Positions 1-6,793 are shown, numbered from the stretch's first letter. The stretch: DNA of 10,070 nucleotides from Rhodococcus sp. (in: high G+C Gram-positive bacteria) (GCA_012515885.1 JAAYXN010000014.1:1-10070); one strand, 5' to 3'. Numbers and translations are program-made. Notes: generated from the letters alone by a model not told the origin.

Positions 1-1053
1 GTCGACGATCGAGAGCATGTTGGCGCCGAAGCTGGTTTGCAGCTGGGTGTGCTTGTACAGGTTGTTGAGAACAACCTTCGCGATCGCATCACGCTTGACG
101 GTGATGACGATGCGCATACCGGCACGATCCGACGATTCGTCGTGAATATCGGAGATGCCGCTGATCTTGCCGTCACGTACCTGCTCAGCGATCGAGGTGA
201 TCAGGTTGTCCGGGTTGACCTGGTACGGCAGCTCGGTGATGACGATCGTGGTGCGGCCCTTGGCGTCTTCCTCGATCTCGACGACACCGCGCATACGGAT
301 CGAACCGCGACCCGTGGTGTATGCATCCTGAATGCCCTGACCACCAACGATGAGCCCGTGCGTCGGGAAATCTGGGCCCTTGACTCGCTCCATGCACGCG
401 GCGAGAGTGCTTTCCTCGTCCGCTTCATAGTTATCGAGCGCCCAGTAGATTGCCTCAGCCACCTCACCCAGATTGTGCGGCGGAATGTTGGTGGCCATAC
501 CGACGGCAATACCGCCGGAACCATTAATCAACAGGTTGGGGATACGGCTGGGGAGAACTGTGGGTTCTTGGGTACGGCCGTCGTAGTTCGGCTGGAAATT
601 GACTGTCTCGTGGTCGATCTCGCGCAGCATCTCCATCGCGAGCGGCGTGAGACGGCACTCGGTGTAACGCATCGCGGCCGCACCGTCGTTGCCGCGGGAA
701 CCAAAGTTGCCCTGGCCGTCGACAAGTGGGTAACGCATCGACCATGGCTGCGCCAAACGCACCAAGGTGTCGTAAATCGAGGAGTCGCCGTGCGGGTGGT
801 AGTTACCCATTGTTTCGGCGACAGCGCGGGCAGACTTGACGTAGCCACGATCCGGCCGGAACCCGTTGTCGTACATCGCGTACAGGACGCGGCGGTGTAC
901 CGGCTTGAGGCCATCGCGAACATCAGGAAGAGCACGGCCAACGATGACGCTCATCGCGTAATCGATGTAGCTGCTCTGCATCTCCTGCTGAATGTCCACA
1001 GGCTCGACGCGATCGTGCCCCGGCCCCTCTGGAGGCAACGTGGTGTCAGTCAT
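1..1053 (-). CDS. gyrA: DNA gyrase subunit A, N-terminal part (runs off window)
   Basis: GyrA is the DNA breakage-reunion subunit of gyrase (A2B2), the type II topoisomerase that introduces negative supercoils using ATP hydrolysed by GyrB. The 351 visible codons stay open to the window edge, so about 40% of the usual ~830-residue protein is present: the N-terminal winged-helix/tower region. The start ATG is followed by the typical sequence MTDTTLPP and then the conserved IQQEMQSSYIDYAMSVIVGRALPDVRDG block (residues ~21 onward). The catalytic tyrosine is Y130 within AAMRYTECRLT. The quinolone-resistance region reads HPHGDSSIYD, with S91 and D95 at the positions of E. coli S83 and D87. An AAGGAG ribosome site lies just upstream of the ATG. 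In mycobacteria gyrA directly follows gyrB; here a five-gene operon separates them, and a possible gyrA promoter lies at 1130-1159. The identification is secure. Confidence 0.98.
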   Translation of the reverse strand, partial: MTDTTLPPEGPGHDRVEPVDIQQEMQSSYIDYAMSVIVGRALPDVRDGLKPVHRRVLYAMYDNGFRPDRGYVKSARAVAETMGNYHPHGDSSIYDTLVRLAQPWSMRYPLVDGQGNFGSRGNDGAAAMRYTECRLTPLAMEMLREIDHETVNFQPNYDGRTQEPTVLPSRIPNLLINGSGGIAVGMATNIPPHNLGEVAEAIYWALDNYEADEESTLAACMERVKGPDFPTHGLIVGGQGIQDAYTTGRGSIRMRGVVEIEEDAKGRTTIVITELPYQVNPDNLITSIAEQVRDGKISGISDIHDESSDRAGMRIVITVKRDAIAKVVLNNLYKHTQLQTSFGANMLSIVD

Positions 1054-1129
1054 GAGCTCCTTCTTCTCCTCGGCTTGATGCCCTCGCCCGCACTACTGAT
1101 CGGGCAACAACATCGCGCAACCACCAGAG

Positions 1130-1159
1130 TCTATAGGTGCAGGTCAGCAGAGAGCGCAA
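1130..1159 (-). promoter_or_regulatory. possible gyrA promoter
   Basis: On the minus strand a TATAGA -10 hexamer (1130-1135) is preceded, after an 18-base spacer, by TTGCGC (1154-1159), which matches the first three bases of the -35 consensus. Transcription would start near 1122, leaving a leader of about 70 bases before the gyrA ATG. The leader can form a small stem (gcccg 1086-1090 with cgggc 1101-1105). The site lies downstream of a hairpin that may end the preceding operon, as expected if gyrA is transcribed independently. This is consensus matching by eye only. Confidence 0.4.
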
Positions 1160-1182
1160 TGACGCGGAGAAGAAGATCACGG

Positions 1183-1202
1183 ACCTGCCACGATCGGCAG
1201 GT
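1183..1202 (-). terminator. hairpin after the conservon operon, possible terminator
   Basis: A 7-bp perfect stem (1183-1189 with 1196-1202) with a 6-base loop begins 8 bases after the stop codon of the membrane-protein gene. On the minus strand the stem is followed by a pyrimidine-rich stretch containing CTTCTTC but no true T-run. The position fits a terminator between the operon and gyrA. The short stem and weak tail mean it may only attenuate, leaving some read-through into gyrA. Confidence 0.4.
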
Positions 1203-1209
1203 TTTGGGG

Positions 1210-2061
1210 CTAGCTACCGACCTTTTCCAGGTGTGCCGACTCGTTAGCAAGCTCGTCGGCTTCTGCTTCAAGTTCAGCGGAAACGCGGTCCGGTGCCATC
1301 AGCAGCGACGTGATCGGCAGTGCCATGAGCAGCACCAACACCGCGTAACCGGGCAGTGCGATGGCGAACATCTCAAAACCTTCCGGCACGCTTGCCGCAG
1401 GGTTGACGACCACATCGATACCCAAAATGCCGCAGAAATAGATGCTCGCGAGCGCCACCGTAATACCGACCGAAGCCAGCAGACGACGTGAACGGGTGTC
1501 GAGGAGCTGCGCCGCGAGGATCGTGGCGAATGCCGCAACAATCGCCAGCACCAGCGCCAACGCGGTCGCCGGAATCAGCATGTACACCTTGCCTTGCACC
1601 TGAATCGACTGCACGATCAACAGGTGCACACCGATCAGAGTTGCCGCCAGCAGCGACACTGACAGCGACAGCTGACCCCATCGCGGCGAGTTCGAAATGT
1701 GTTGGCTGCGTCGAGTTCCCGGTGCAAGGGCAGCGAACGCTAACGCTGATCCCACCACCGACACCACAGCTGCTGCCGTCAACCACACCGGATCGAAACG
1801 CACCCGGCTGCCATCAACTTCAAATCCCACGAGGGCAAGGCAGGTTGGACCCATCGATCCGACCAAACCAAACGAGATCGACGACCAGCTCAACCACACA
1901 ATGCGAGTCCGCGCCGACCGAGTGTTCACCGCTTTGTTCACACCTGCCACCGCCACAGCGACACCGAGGAACGACGCAGACGCAGCAATAATTATCGCCC
2001 ACGGCCCCATCGCCATGACGTTGACATTCGGGGACAAGAAAATGAACCGGTCGGAGAACAT
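1210..2061 (-). CDS. seven-helix membrane protein, degenerate MHYT-like sensor, fifth conservon gene
   Basis: This 283-residue protein is almost entirely hydrophobic. I count seven likely membrane helices at about 18-42, 53-80, 92-113, 127-150, 158-187, 193-219 and 228-255, then a short acidic, probably helical cytoplasmic tail (AELEAEADELANES). The helix number, spacing and positions of small-residue patches resemble the MHYT domain, a bacterial seven-helix sensor module proposed to bind a metal or gas ligand through repeated Met-His motifs. Those motifs are largely lost: the first site reads SMGPTCLAL (M70 kept, no His), the second GVHLLIV (H146 kept), and the third SIYFCGI (no His). Ligand binding, if any, would therefore differ. 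The ATG at 2061 is supported by a GAGG 7 bases upstream that overlaps the GTPase stop codon (TGAGG), indicating translational coupling. As last gene of the operon it may be a membrane input or anchor for the GTPase module. The MHYT assignment is by pattern only. Confidence 0.75.
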   Translation of the reverse strand: MFSDRFIFLSPNVNVMAMGPWAIIIAASASFLGVAVAVAGVNKAVNTRSARTRIVWLSWSSISFGLVGSMGPTCLALVGFEVDGSRVRFDPVWLTAAAVVSVVGSALAFAALAPGTRRSQHISNSPRWGQLSLSVSLLAATLIGVHLLIVQSIQVQGKVYMLIPATALALVLAIVAAFATILAAQLLDTRSRRLLASVGITVALASIYFCGILGIDVVVNPAASVPEGFEMFAIALPGYAVLVLLMALPITSLLMAPDRVSAELEAEADELANESAHLEKVGS

Positions 2062-2070
2062 GGTGTTACC

Positions 2071-2655
2071 TCAGGAGATGGTCGACTGCAGCTTGGACAA
2101 CGCGTACTCGGTGACCGTCACCAGTGCGCCCTTCGCGGATTCCCGATCCCGGGCGTCGATCGGAATGATCGGAACCTCAGGGGAAATCGCCAGTGCCGCA
2201 CGAATATCGTCGGCCGGGTAAACGGGAGCACCGTCGAACTGGTTGATCGCCACAATGAACGGCAGGTGGCGAGCCTCAAAGAAGTCGACGGCAGCAAAGC
2301 ACTCGTCGAGACGACGGGTGTCGATCAAGACGATGGCGCCAATCGCACCCTTGATCAGGTCGTCCCACATGAACCAGAAACGATGCTGGCCCGGAGTACC
2401 AAACAGGTACAGAACGAGGTCCTCTGCCAGCGAGATGCGACCGAAGTCCATCGCCACAGTGGTGGTCTCTTTCTGCGGCGTGGCAGCGAGACTGTCGACG
2501 CCCTCACTGGCGTTGGTCACCAGTGCCTCAGTGCGCAACGGAACAATTTCGGAGACGGCGCCAACGAGCGTGGTCTTACCCACGCCAAACCCACCGGCGA
2601 TGACGATCTTCGCCGACGTGACGCGCTTTCCGGGATCAGATTTGACGAAGTCCAC
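2071..2655 (-). CDS. Ras-like small GTPase of conservon type (CvnD/MfpB-like)
   Basis: This 194-residue protein is a single P-loop GTPase domain of the actinobacterial conservon family, the bacterial relatives of Ras/Rab/Arf switches. The G1/Walker A motif is GGFGVGKT at residues 21-28. The switch II region carries FGTPGQHRF at 85-93, where the family has GTPGQ in place of the DxxGQ of Ras. The base-recognition motif is NQFD at 138-141 (NKxD in most GTPases). Length and N-terminus (DFVKSDPGKRVTSAKIVIAG) fit the family. The start is GTG, overlapping the end of the DUF742 gene by 20 bases, with AAAGGG a few bases upstream. In Streptomyces CvnD works with CvnA-C in a membrane-associated complex. 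In mycobacteria the homologue MfpB has been reported to act with MfpA on DNA gyrase. Here it sits between gyrB and gyrA, but no mfpA gene is visible. Family assignment is firm; the cellular target is inferred. Confidence 0.95.
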   Translation of the reverse strand: MDFVKSDPGKRVTSAKIVIAGGFGVGKTTLVGAVSEIVPLRTEALVTNASEGVDSLAATPQKETTTVAMDFGRISLAEDLVLYLFGTPGQHRFWFMWDDLIKGAIGAIVLIDTRRLDECFAAVDFFEARHLPFIVAINQFDGAPVYPADDIRAALAISPEVPIIPIDARDRESAKGALVTVTEYALSKLQSTIS

Positions 2656-3013
2656 TGAGGACCCTTTCGATCAGTTCGCGACGTTCCGAATCTGTGGAGT
2701 CTTCCTTGAGTGTCGCGAGAATCTGCAGGTGACCTGATTCCACAAGATCGGCCACCAGAACTCGCGCCACACCAAGTGGCAACGAAAGGCGGGCGGCGAT
2801 CTCGGCCACCGACGGCGAATGCTGACAGAGCGTGACGATCGCGGTGTTGACGTCGTCTAGCTCCCACTGCCGATCTTCTGAATGTGGCAGTGCCTGGATC
2901 AGTGCCTCGAGTGCAAGCTCAACGGCCGGTCGAGTACGCCCGGACGTCAATGAATACGGGCGCACGATACTCGGTGACGAGTCATGCTCCACGTAATCGT
3001 CTTCAGCAATCAT
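2636..3013 (-). CDS. DUF742 protein of conservon (CvnC-like)
   Basis: This small protein of 125 residues matches the DUF742 family found in every conservon. Near the N-terminus it has the family signature RPYSLTSGRTRP (18-29). A helical region of winged-helix appearance covers about 57-105, including the conserved SLPLGVARVLVADLVESGHL (77-96). DUF742 proteins are thought to be non-enzymatic partners in the Cvn complex; the helix-turn-helix-like fold does not by itself prove DNA binding. The ATG lies 8 bases after the stop of the Roadblock gene, without a strong ribosome site of its own, so translation is probably coupled. Its 3' end overlaps the GTPase gene by 20 bases. There is nothing unusual in length or composition. 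Confidence 0.93.
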   Translation of the reverse strand: MIAEDDYVEHDSSPSIVRPYSLTSGRTRPAVELALEALIQALPHSEDRQWELDDVNTAIVTLCQHSPSVAEIAARLSLPLGVARVLVADLVESGHLQILATLKEDSTDSERRELIERVLSGLRQI

Positions 3014-3021
3014 GGCAGCCG

Positions 3022-3438
3022 TCAGGATCCCTGCTGGGTACGAGCGGTGGCCTGAACGGAAGCACCAACACGATCAACGAGGATGGCCATTTCGTAGCCG
3101 ACCTGGCCGATATCGCACTCAGCATCAGTAAGGGTGGCGAGGTAGGAACCGTCGCCAACACTCATCAACAGGAGGTAGCCGTACTGCATCTCAACTACCG
3201 ACTGCAGCACTCCGCCGCCTTCGAACAGTCGAGAAACACCAGCCGAGAGGCTGGCCAAACCTGACGTGACGGCAGCGAGCTGCTCGGCACGGTCAAGGGG
3301 AAGGTGGGCGCTGGCGGCCATGAGGAGACCGTCTGCGGATACGAGGACCGCATGCGACACCCCCGCCACGTCGGTGACGAAGTTGGAAACCAGCCAGTCA
3401 AGCGGACGCGTCTCGGAAGCGGGCGCTGGATTCATCAT
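3022..3438 (-). CDS. Roadblock/LC7 domain protein of conservon (CvnB-like)
   Basis: The 138-residue protein is a single Roadblock/LC7 (MglB-like) domain, a fold that in other bacteria regulates small GTPases as a dimeric activator. The expected family blocks are present: GVSHAVLVSADGLLMAAS (26-43), a helix with LAAVTSGLASLSAG (54-67), and the GGGVLQSVVEM / YGYLLLMSVGDGSYLATL strands (74-103). It resembles the mycobacterial conservon protein Rv3364c. The start overlaps the end of the CvnA gene: ATGATGA contains the CvnA stop TGA and two possible start codons, 3438 and 3435. AAGGAG lies 1 base before the first ATG and 4 before the second, so the second (137 residues) may be used more. A likely role is to bridge or regulate the neighbouring GTPase; this follows from family knowledge, not from the sequence. 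Confidence 0.95.
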   Translation of the reverse strand: MMNPAPASETRPLDWLVSNFVTDVAGVSHAVLVSADGLLMAASAHLPLDRAEQLAAVTSGLASLSAGVSRLFEGGGVLQSVVEMQYGYLLLMSVGDGSYLATLTDAECDIGQVGYEMAILVDRVGASVQATARTQQGS

Positions 3439-6400
3439 TCTCCTTCGGTACTGGGGGTGTCGGTGTTCGAACGAGCACGTCCACTGCGGACGCCCCGTTG
3501 GTGGCTACTGAGTTTCGCCCGGATTGCTTCGGGGTCGCGGGCCCTGCGGAGCGTTCCAGTCTGGGCGCCTTCAACGGTGCCTGGAAGTAGCCTCTCACCG
3601 GGACGGCGCTTTGGCAGCCCCAGCTCCGGATCAATTTCTGCAGGAGTTGCCCGCACCTTTTCGACGGCAGACCAGCCTGCGTCAGCAGGGGTCTCCCACG
3701 ATTGTGGTGGCGGACCATCCTTGGTGGGATCGCGTAGCCACTCCGAGACCATCTGGTCGAAGATCGGGGTTCCCGTGTCTTCGATCGGGTCTGGGCGGTA
3801 GGCCTGCGACGGTGACGGCGGCTGGACGGCCGCTGGCTGCGGCTGACGCTGCGGCGTCGACGGTTGCTGAGCTGGCTGTTGCTGAGCTGGCTGTTCGGGA
3901 GCGGCAGGCTGCGCTGACGGTGGCCGCGGCGCAGGCGGCTGCGACGCTCCGGGCGCCTCTCCGACACGGGGACGGAAGAACGAGGCCGTTTTCGCCGGGT
4001 CACGGTAACGATGGCGGGTCCGGGGACCGTCTTCGCTACCCGCATCACCGTTGGGTGCGAGGCTGCTGCCTCCACCTGAAGGTGCGCTGGGCCAGGCCGT
4101 GCTCATCGGATCAGGCTCGTTGCCGACAACCGGATCCAATCCGACAGGCTCGGGCCGGGGGTCGCCAGCGCGCGGCGGGCGCGGCGGCAATCCGCCTGAA
4201 CCGTTGTTTCCAGCGGGTGCCTGCGGCGCACCAGCGGGGTGCGGCGGCAACACGTGACCGGCATCGTTGGTGATACCGCTGGCGCCGGGGGTACGGCGCG
4301 GCAGACCAGCTGCAGTTTCGCTCGGTGCCGGAGCCGGAGCATGACCGTTGATGCGGGCAGGCAGCTCATCTGGGCTTTCACTGAGCGCCTGACCGGCCTG
4401 GCGCCGCGGCAGCGGTGCCGGCTGATCATCGGAGCGTGGCACTTCCCGCGGCGGCAACGCCGGGCGTTCAGTGACCGTAGCACCCGACGGGGTGCTCGGC
4501 AGCGGTGCGATCGGCGCGGACGCTGTCGACGGAACCGCCGGCATCTGCCCGGTGTCGAATCGACCGCTCTGCGACACGATCAACGACGTCGGCAGATGGA
4601 TGCTGACGGTGACGCCGGGGTTGCGGGCAGTGTCGAACGTTGCGCGCATACGCACCGTCAAACCGTGACGCTGAGCCAGGCGACTAACCACGAACAGACC
4701 CATGTGACGGGCGGTCTCGGGACCAACCTCACCACCGGATGCGAGGCGTTCGTTGATTTCGGTGAGCTCATCCGACGGCACACCGATACCGCGGTCCGCG
4801 ATCTCAAGGAGAACACCGCCGTCGACGGCGCGCGCGAAACCAAACGTGACTGGGGAGCCGGGCGGGGAAGCACGCAGCGCGTTGTCGATCAGCTCAGCAA
4901 GCAGGTGAACGATGTCCGTGGCAGCGCCACCGCTGAGCGCGCCCTCAGGGGTCGCACCAAGCTGAACGCGCTGGTAGTCCTCAACCTCAGAGATCGCGGC
5001 ACGCAGGACGTCACCAAGCGGAACAGCGCCGGACTGGTTACGACGGACCCGGGTACCGGCGAGGACCAGCAGGTTCTCACCGTTACGACGCATACGTGCG
5101 GCAAGGTGGTCGAGACGGAAGAGGCTTTCGAGCCGCTTCGGGTCTTTCTCCTCGAACTCAAGCTTTTCGATCACACCGAGCTGCTGGTCGACGAGCGACT
5201 TACTGCGACGGGCGAGGGTCTCGAACATGTCGCTGATCTGCAGGCGCAGCTGCGCCTGCTCGCCAGCGAGCTTGAGGGCCTGACCGTGCATGTCGTCGAC
5301 GGCGCGGGCGAGCTGGCCGATTTCTTCGTCGGTGGTGACGGGAACCGGCTCAAACGACAGGTCGCGGGGGTCGTCACTGGACTTGATCTTCTCAATCGCT
5401 TGAGGCAGATCGCGTCGAGCAGCTTTCAACGCGCCGTAACGGAGCTTACGAACGGGGCCGATCAGCGAGCGGGACACCAGCAGCGCCAGCACGAGAGCGG
5501 CGATCAAGGTGCCCATGACCAGACCCATGTCACGCAGGGCAGCGGCACGACCGTCTGCTGCCTTCGTGGTGACGGTGTCGGTGATGCTGGTCGCGGATTC
5601 CACGGTCAGCGTCTGGTAGAGGTTCTTACTGCCGATCAGTGAGGAACGCAGCTGCAGGACGGGGAGCATGCCGCCGTCGCGCGCATCTTCGACGCCGTCA
5701 TCGATCATCCGAAGTCGTTCGGTGATGTTGTTGCGCAGCGTGGCGATGTTCTCGTCATCGTCGTCGTAGTACCGATGCAGCAGTTCGACGAGGCCGAACT
5801 CGGAACCGGTGCCGAACACCATGTCGTTCATCGGGATATTGCCCGTACGAGCCATGGTGCGGCCTTCAGGAGTGGCGTAAAGCTCCATGAGAGAGACCAT
5901 GGCCATAGCCTGGTCGAACAGTCGACGCTGGGCCTGCCACGCCGTCATCAGCTGCAGCGACATTTCGCTGACTTCGGGGTCCTGGACCGGGCCGAGGATC
6001 AGTTCGGTGGTCGAGAGGAACTGTGCAGCGAGAGCGCGCTGGAGGTCAGCGAGGGTTTCGGACGGCACGCCGCCCGAGTCCATCAGTTCCAGCAGCGAGC
6101 GAGTGTCTGCCAGCGACTTGTTTATGGACGAAGAAACTTCGCGGCTGAGCTCGGGGTTGCGCGCCTCATCGGCGACGGCGGCGACCAAGTCGTCAACAAC
6201 CTTGCGGTCTTCCGGTAGCGCCGTTCCTGAGGCCACACCAGCGGTCAAGGTACCCATCGACGCTTCGAGCGCCACCATGGTGGGAATGCCGCTGGCCTGG
6301 TTTGCTGCTGCCGTGTACTGGACGGCGTTGTTGAGTTCTGCACCCACACGCAAACCGCCCAGGAGCATGGCGACAGTGACCGGGACGGCCAGTACCGCGG

Positions 6401-6470
6401 TAACCTTCCGCCGCAGGCTCCAGCCTTCGATATCCCAGAACTTCGCCCGGGGTGGCGAATACTCGTCCAT
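3435..6470 (-). CDS. conservon sensor histidine-kinase-like protein (CvnA-like, NIT-HAMP-HATPase)
   Basis: This 1011-residue membrane protein is the first gene of the operon. In order it has a short cytoplasmic N-terminus, membrane helix ~22-43, an extracellular all-helical region ~60-305 of the nitrate/nitrite-sensing (NIT) type, helix ~314-334, a HAMP-like linker to ~405, a dimerisation region 411-471 with FRLDHLAARMRRN (H455 as presumptive phospho-acceptor) and a GHKL ATPase domain ~515-628 (N-box ELIDN 526-530, G1 box DRGIG 559-563). A Pro/Ala/Gln-rich, probably disordered tail of about 370 residues follows. The tail ends in blocks that look conserved in conservon kinases: TPIFDQMVSEWL (901-912) and LSSHQRGVRSGRA (987-999). 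The frame is open up to 6548, but the ATG at 6470 is preferred because GGGGAG lies 6 bases upstream and the protein then begins directly before the conserved WSLRRKV segment. No response-regulator gene is nearby, as usual for conservons. Whether it phosphorylates anything is unknown. Confidence 0.95.
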   Translation of the reverse strand: MDEYSPPRAKFWDIEGWSLRRKVTAVLAVPVTVAMLLGGLRVGAELNNAVQYTAAANQASGIPTMVALEASMGTLTAGVASGTALPEDRKVVDDLVAAVADEARNPELSREVSSSINKSLADTRSLLELMDSGGVPSETLADLQRALAAQFLSTTELILGPVQDPEVSEMSLQLMTAWQAQRRLFDQAMAMVSLMELYATPEGRTMARTGNIPMNDMVFGTGSEFGLVELLHRYYDDDDENIATLRNNITERLRMIDDGVEDARDGGMLPVLQLRSSLIGSKNLYQTLTVESATSITDTVTTKAADGRAAALRDMGLVMGTLIAALVLALLVSRSLIGPVRKLRYGALKAARRDLPQAIEKIKSSDDPRDLSFEPVPVTTDEEIGQLARAVDDMHGQALKLAGEQAQLRLQISDMFETLARRSKSLVDQQLGVIEKLEFEEKDPKRLESLFRLDHLAARMRRNGENLLVLAGTRVRRNQSGAVPLGDVLRAAISEVEDYQRVQLGATPEGALSGGAATDIVHLLAELIDNALRASPPGSPVTFGFARAVDGGVLLEIADRGIGVPSDELTEINERLASGGEVGPETARHMGLFVVSRLAQRHGLTVRMRATFDTARNPGVTVSIHLPTSLIVSQSGRFDTGQMPAVPSTASAPIAPLPSTPSGATVTERPALPPREVPRSDDQPAPLPRRQAGQALSESPDELPARINGHAPAPAPSETAAGLPRRTPGASGITNDAGHVLPPHPAGAPQAPAGNNGSGGLPPRPPRAGDPRPEPVGLDPVVGNEPDPMSTAWPSAPSGGGSSLAPNGDAGSEDGPRTRHRYRDPAKTASFFRPRVGEAPGASQPPAPRPPSAQPAAPEQPAQQQPAQQPSTPQRQPQPAAVQPPSPSQAYRPDPIEDTGTPIFDQMVSEWLRDPTKDGPPPQSWETPADAGWSAVEKVRATPAEIDPELGLPKRRPGERLLPGTVEGAQTGTLRRARDPEAIRAKLSSHQRGVRSGRARSNTDTPSTEGE
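3864..3893. repeat. two-copy 15-bp tandem repeat in the CvnA tail
   Basis: Two identical 15-base units (3864-3878 and 3879-3893, plus-strand unit ttgctgagctggctg) lie head to tail. They are in frame and encode two copies of Gln-Pro-Ala-Gln-Gln (codons 860-869 of the kinase) in the disordered tail. The unit length is a multiple of three, so copy-number change would not break the gene. Confidence 0.9.
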
Positions 6471-6476
6471 CCCACG

Positions 6477-6482
6477 CTCCCC
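6477..6482 (-). promoter_or_regulatory. ribosome binding site fixing the CvnA-like start
   Basis: GGGGAG on the minus strand ends 6 bases before the ATG at 6470. The upstream alternatives in the same frame would add residues unlike the family N-terminus and have no comparable site, so this decides the start. Confidence 0.8.
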
Positions 6483-6567
6483 TTCCACATGTCGTTGTCC
6501 GCCAACCGGCGCTCCCGCGCGTGTACGCGGCTCGCGCCGGGGTTGCACCCCCCGACAGAGCCAATCC

Positions 6568-6581
6568 CGATCAGTTGATCG
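6568..6581. repeat. 14-base palindrome in the conservon leader, possible operator
   Basis: CGATCA and TGATCG are separated by two bases, giving a perfect two-fold symmetric site about 100 bases upstream of the CvnA-like start and just downstream of the possible -10 box at 6603-6608. Position and symmetry would suit a repressor operator, but a short palindrome like this can occur by chance. Confidence 0.4.
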
Positions 6582-6602
6582 ATCCCGGTACTTCGATGGT
6601 GC

Positions 6603-6631
6603 GTTATAAAACTACCCGCACCAAACAACGT
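6603..6631 (-). promoter_or_regulatory. possible conservon operon promoter
   Basis: A TATAAC -10-like hexamer (6603-6608) stands 17 bases from ACGTTG (6626-6631), a poor -35 match. The overlapping TAGTTT two to eight bases upstream is an alternative -10. Use of either would give a leader of roughly 125 bases. A promoter in this intergenic region is expected because a strong hairpin separates it from gyrB, but its exact place is uncertain. Confidence 0.3.
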
Positions 6632-6757
6632 GCCTAATCCTGTGACGGCTACACACAGTTGCCTAAAGAGAGTTGTAGCACACCTCGAGACCGAACCGTT
6701 ATTCGCTGGTTAACTCGCAGCACACCAAACTCAACCTGCTCAGAAGTCACGAGCGTA

Positions 6758-6793
6758 CCGAAATCCCGCTGCGTCAGCGAACGACGATTTCGG
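6758..6793. repeat. nested stem-loop in the gyrB-conservon intergenic region
   Basis: The outer arms CCGAAATC (6758-6765) and GATTTCGG (6786-6793) are perfect 8-bp complements. Inside the 20-base loop, CGCTG (6767-6771) and CAGCG (6775-6779) form a second perfect stem with a 3-base loop. Neither side is followed by a T-run, so it is not a classical terminator. It may be a back-up gyrB terminator, an RNA structure or a protein-binding site. Confidence 0.5.

Noticed and set aside
37..1491. 484-residue open frame on the plus strand opposite gyrA and the membrane-protein gene
   Set aside because: It lies antisense to unmistakable gyrA sequence, has no family resemblance or ribosome site, and is explained by high-GC codon bias.
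3398..4075. 225-residue minus-strand frame inside the 3' part of the kinase gene
   Set aside because: It overlaps the kinase tail in another frame and is extremely Arg/Ser/Pro-rich, typical of out-of-frame translation of GC-rich DNA.
4239..5642. 467-residue open frame on the plus strand opposite the kinase gene
   Set aside because: It is the antisense shadow of the conserved kinase-like gene; composition is Arg/Gly/Thr-rich without recognisable domains.
6471..6548. N-terminal extension of the kinase gene to a start at 6548
   Set aside because: The extra 26 residues are unlike the family and lack a ribosome site, while the ATG at 6470 has GGGGAG at ideal spacing.
6640..6760. Possible small gene or second promoter (TACAAC at 6672-6677) in the intergenic region
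   Set aside because: No -35 at a suitable distance and no open frame with a ribosome site, so it is not called as a feature.
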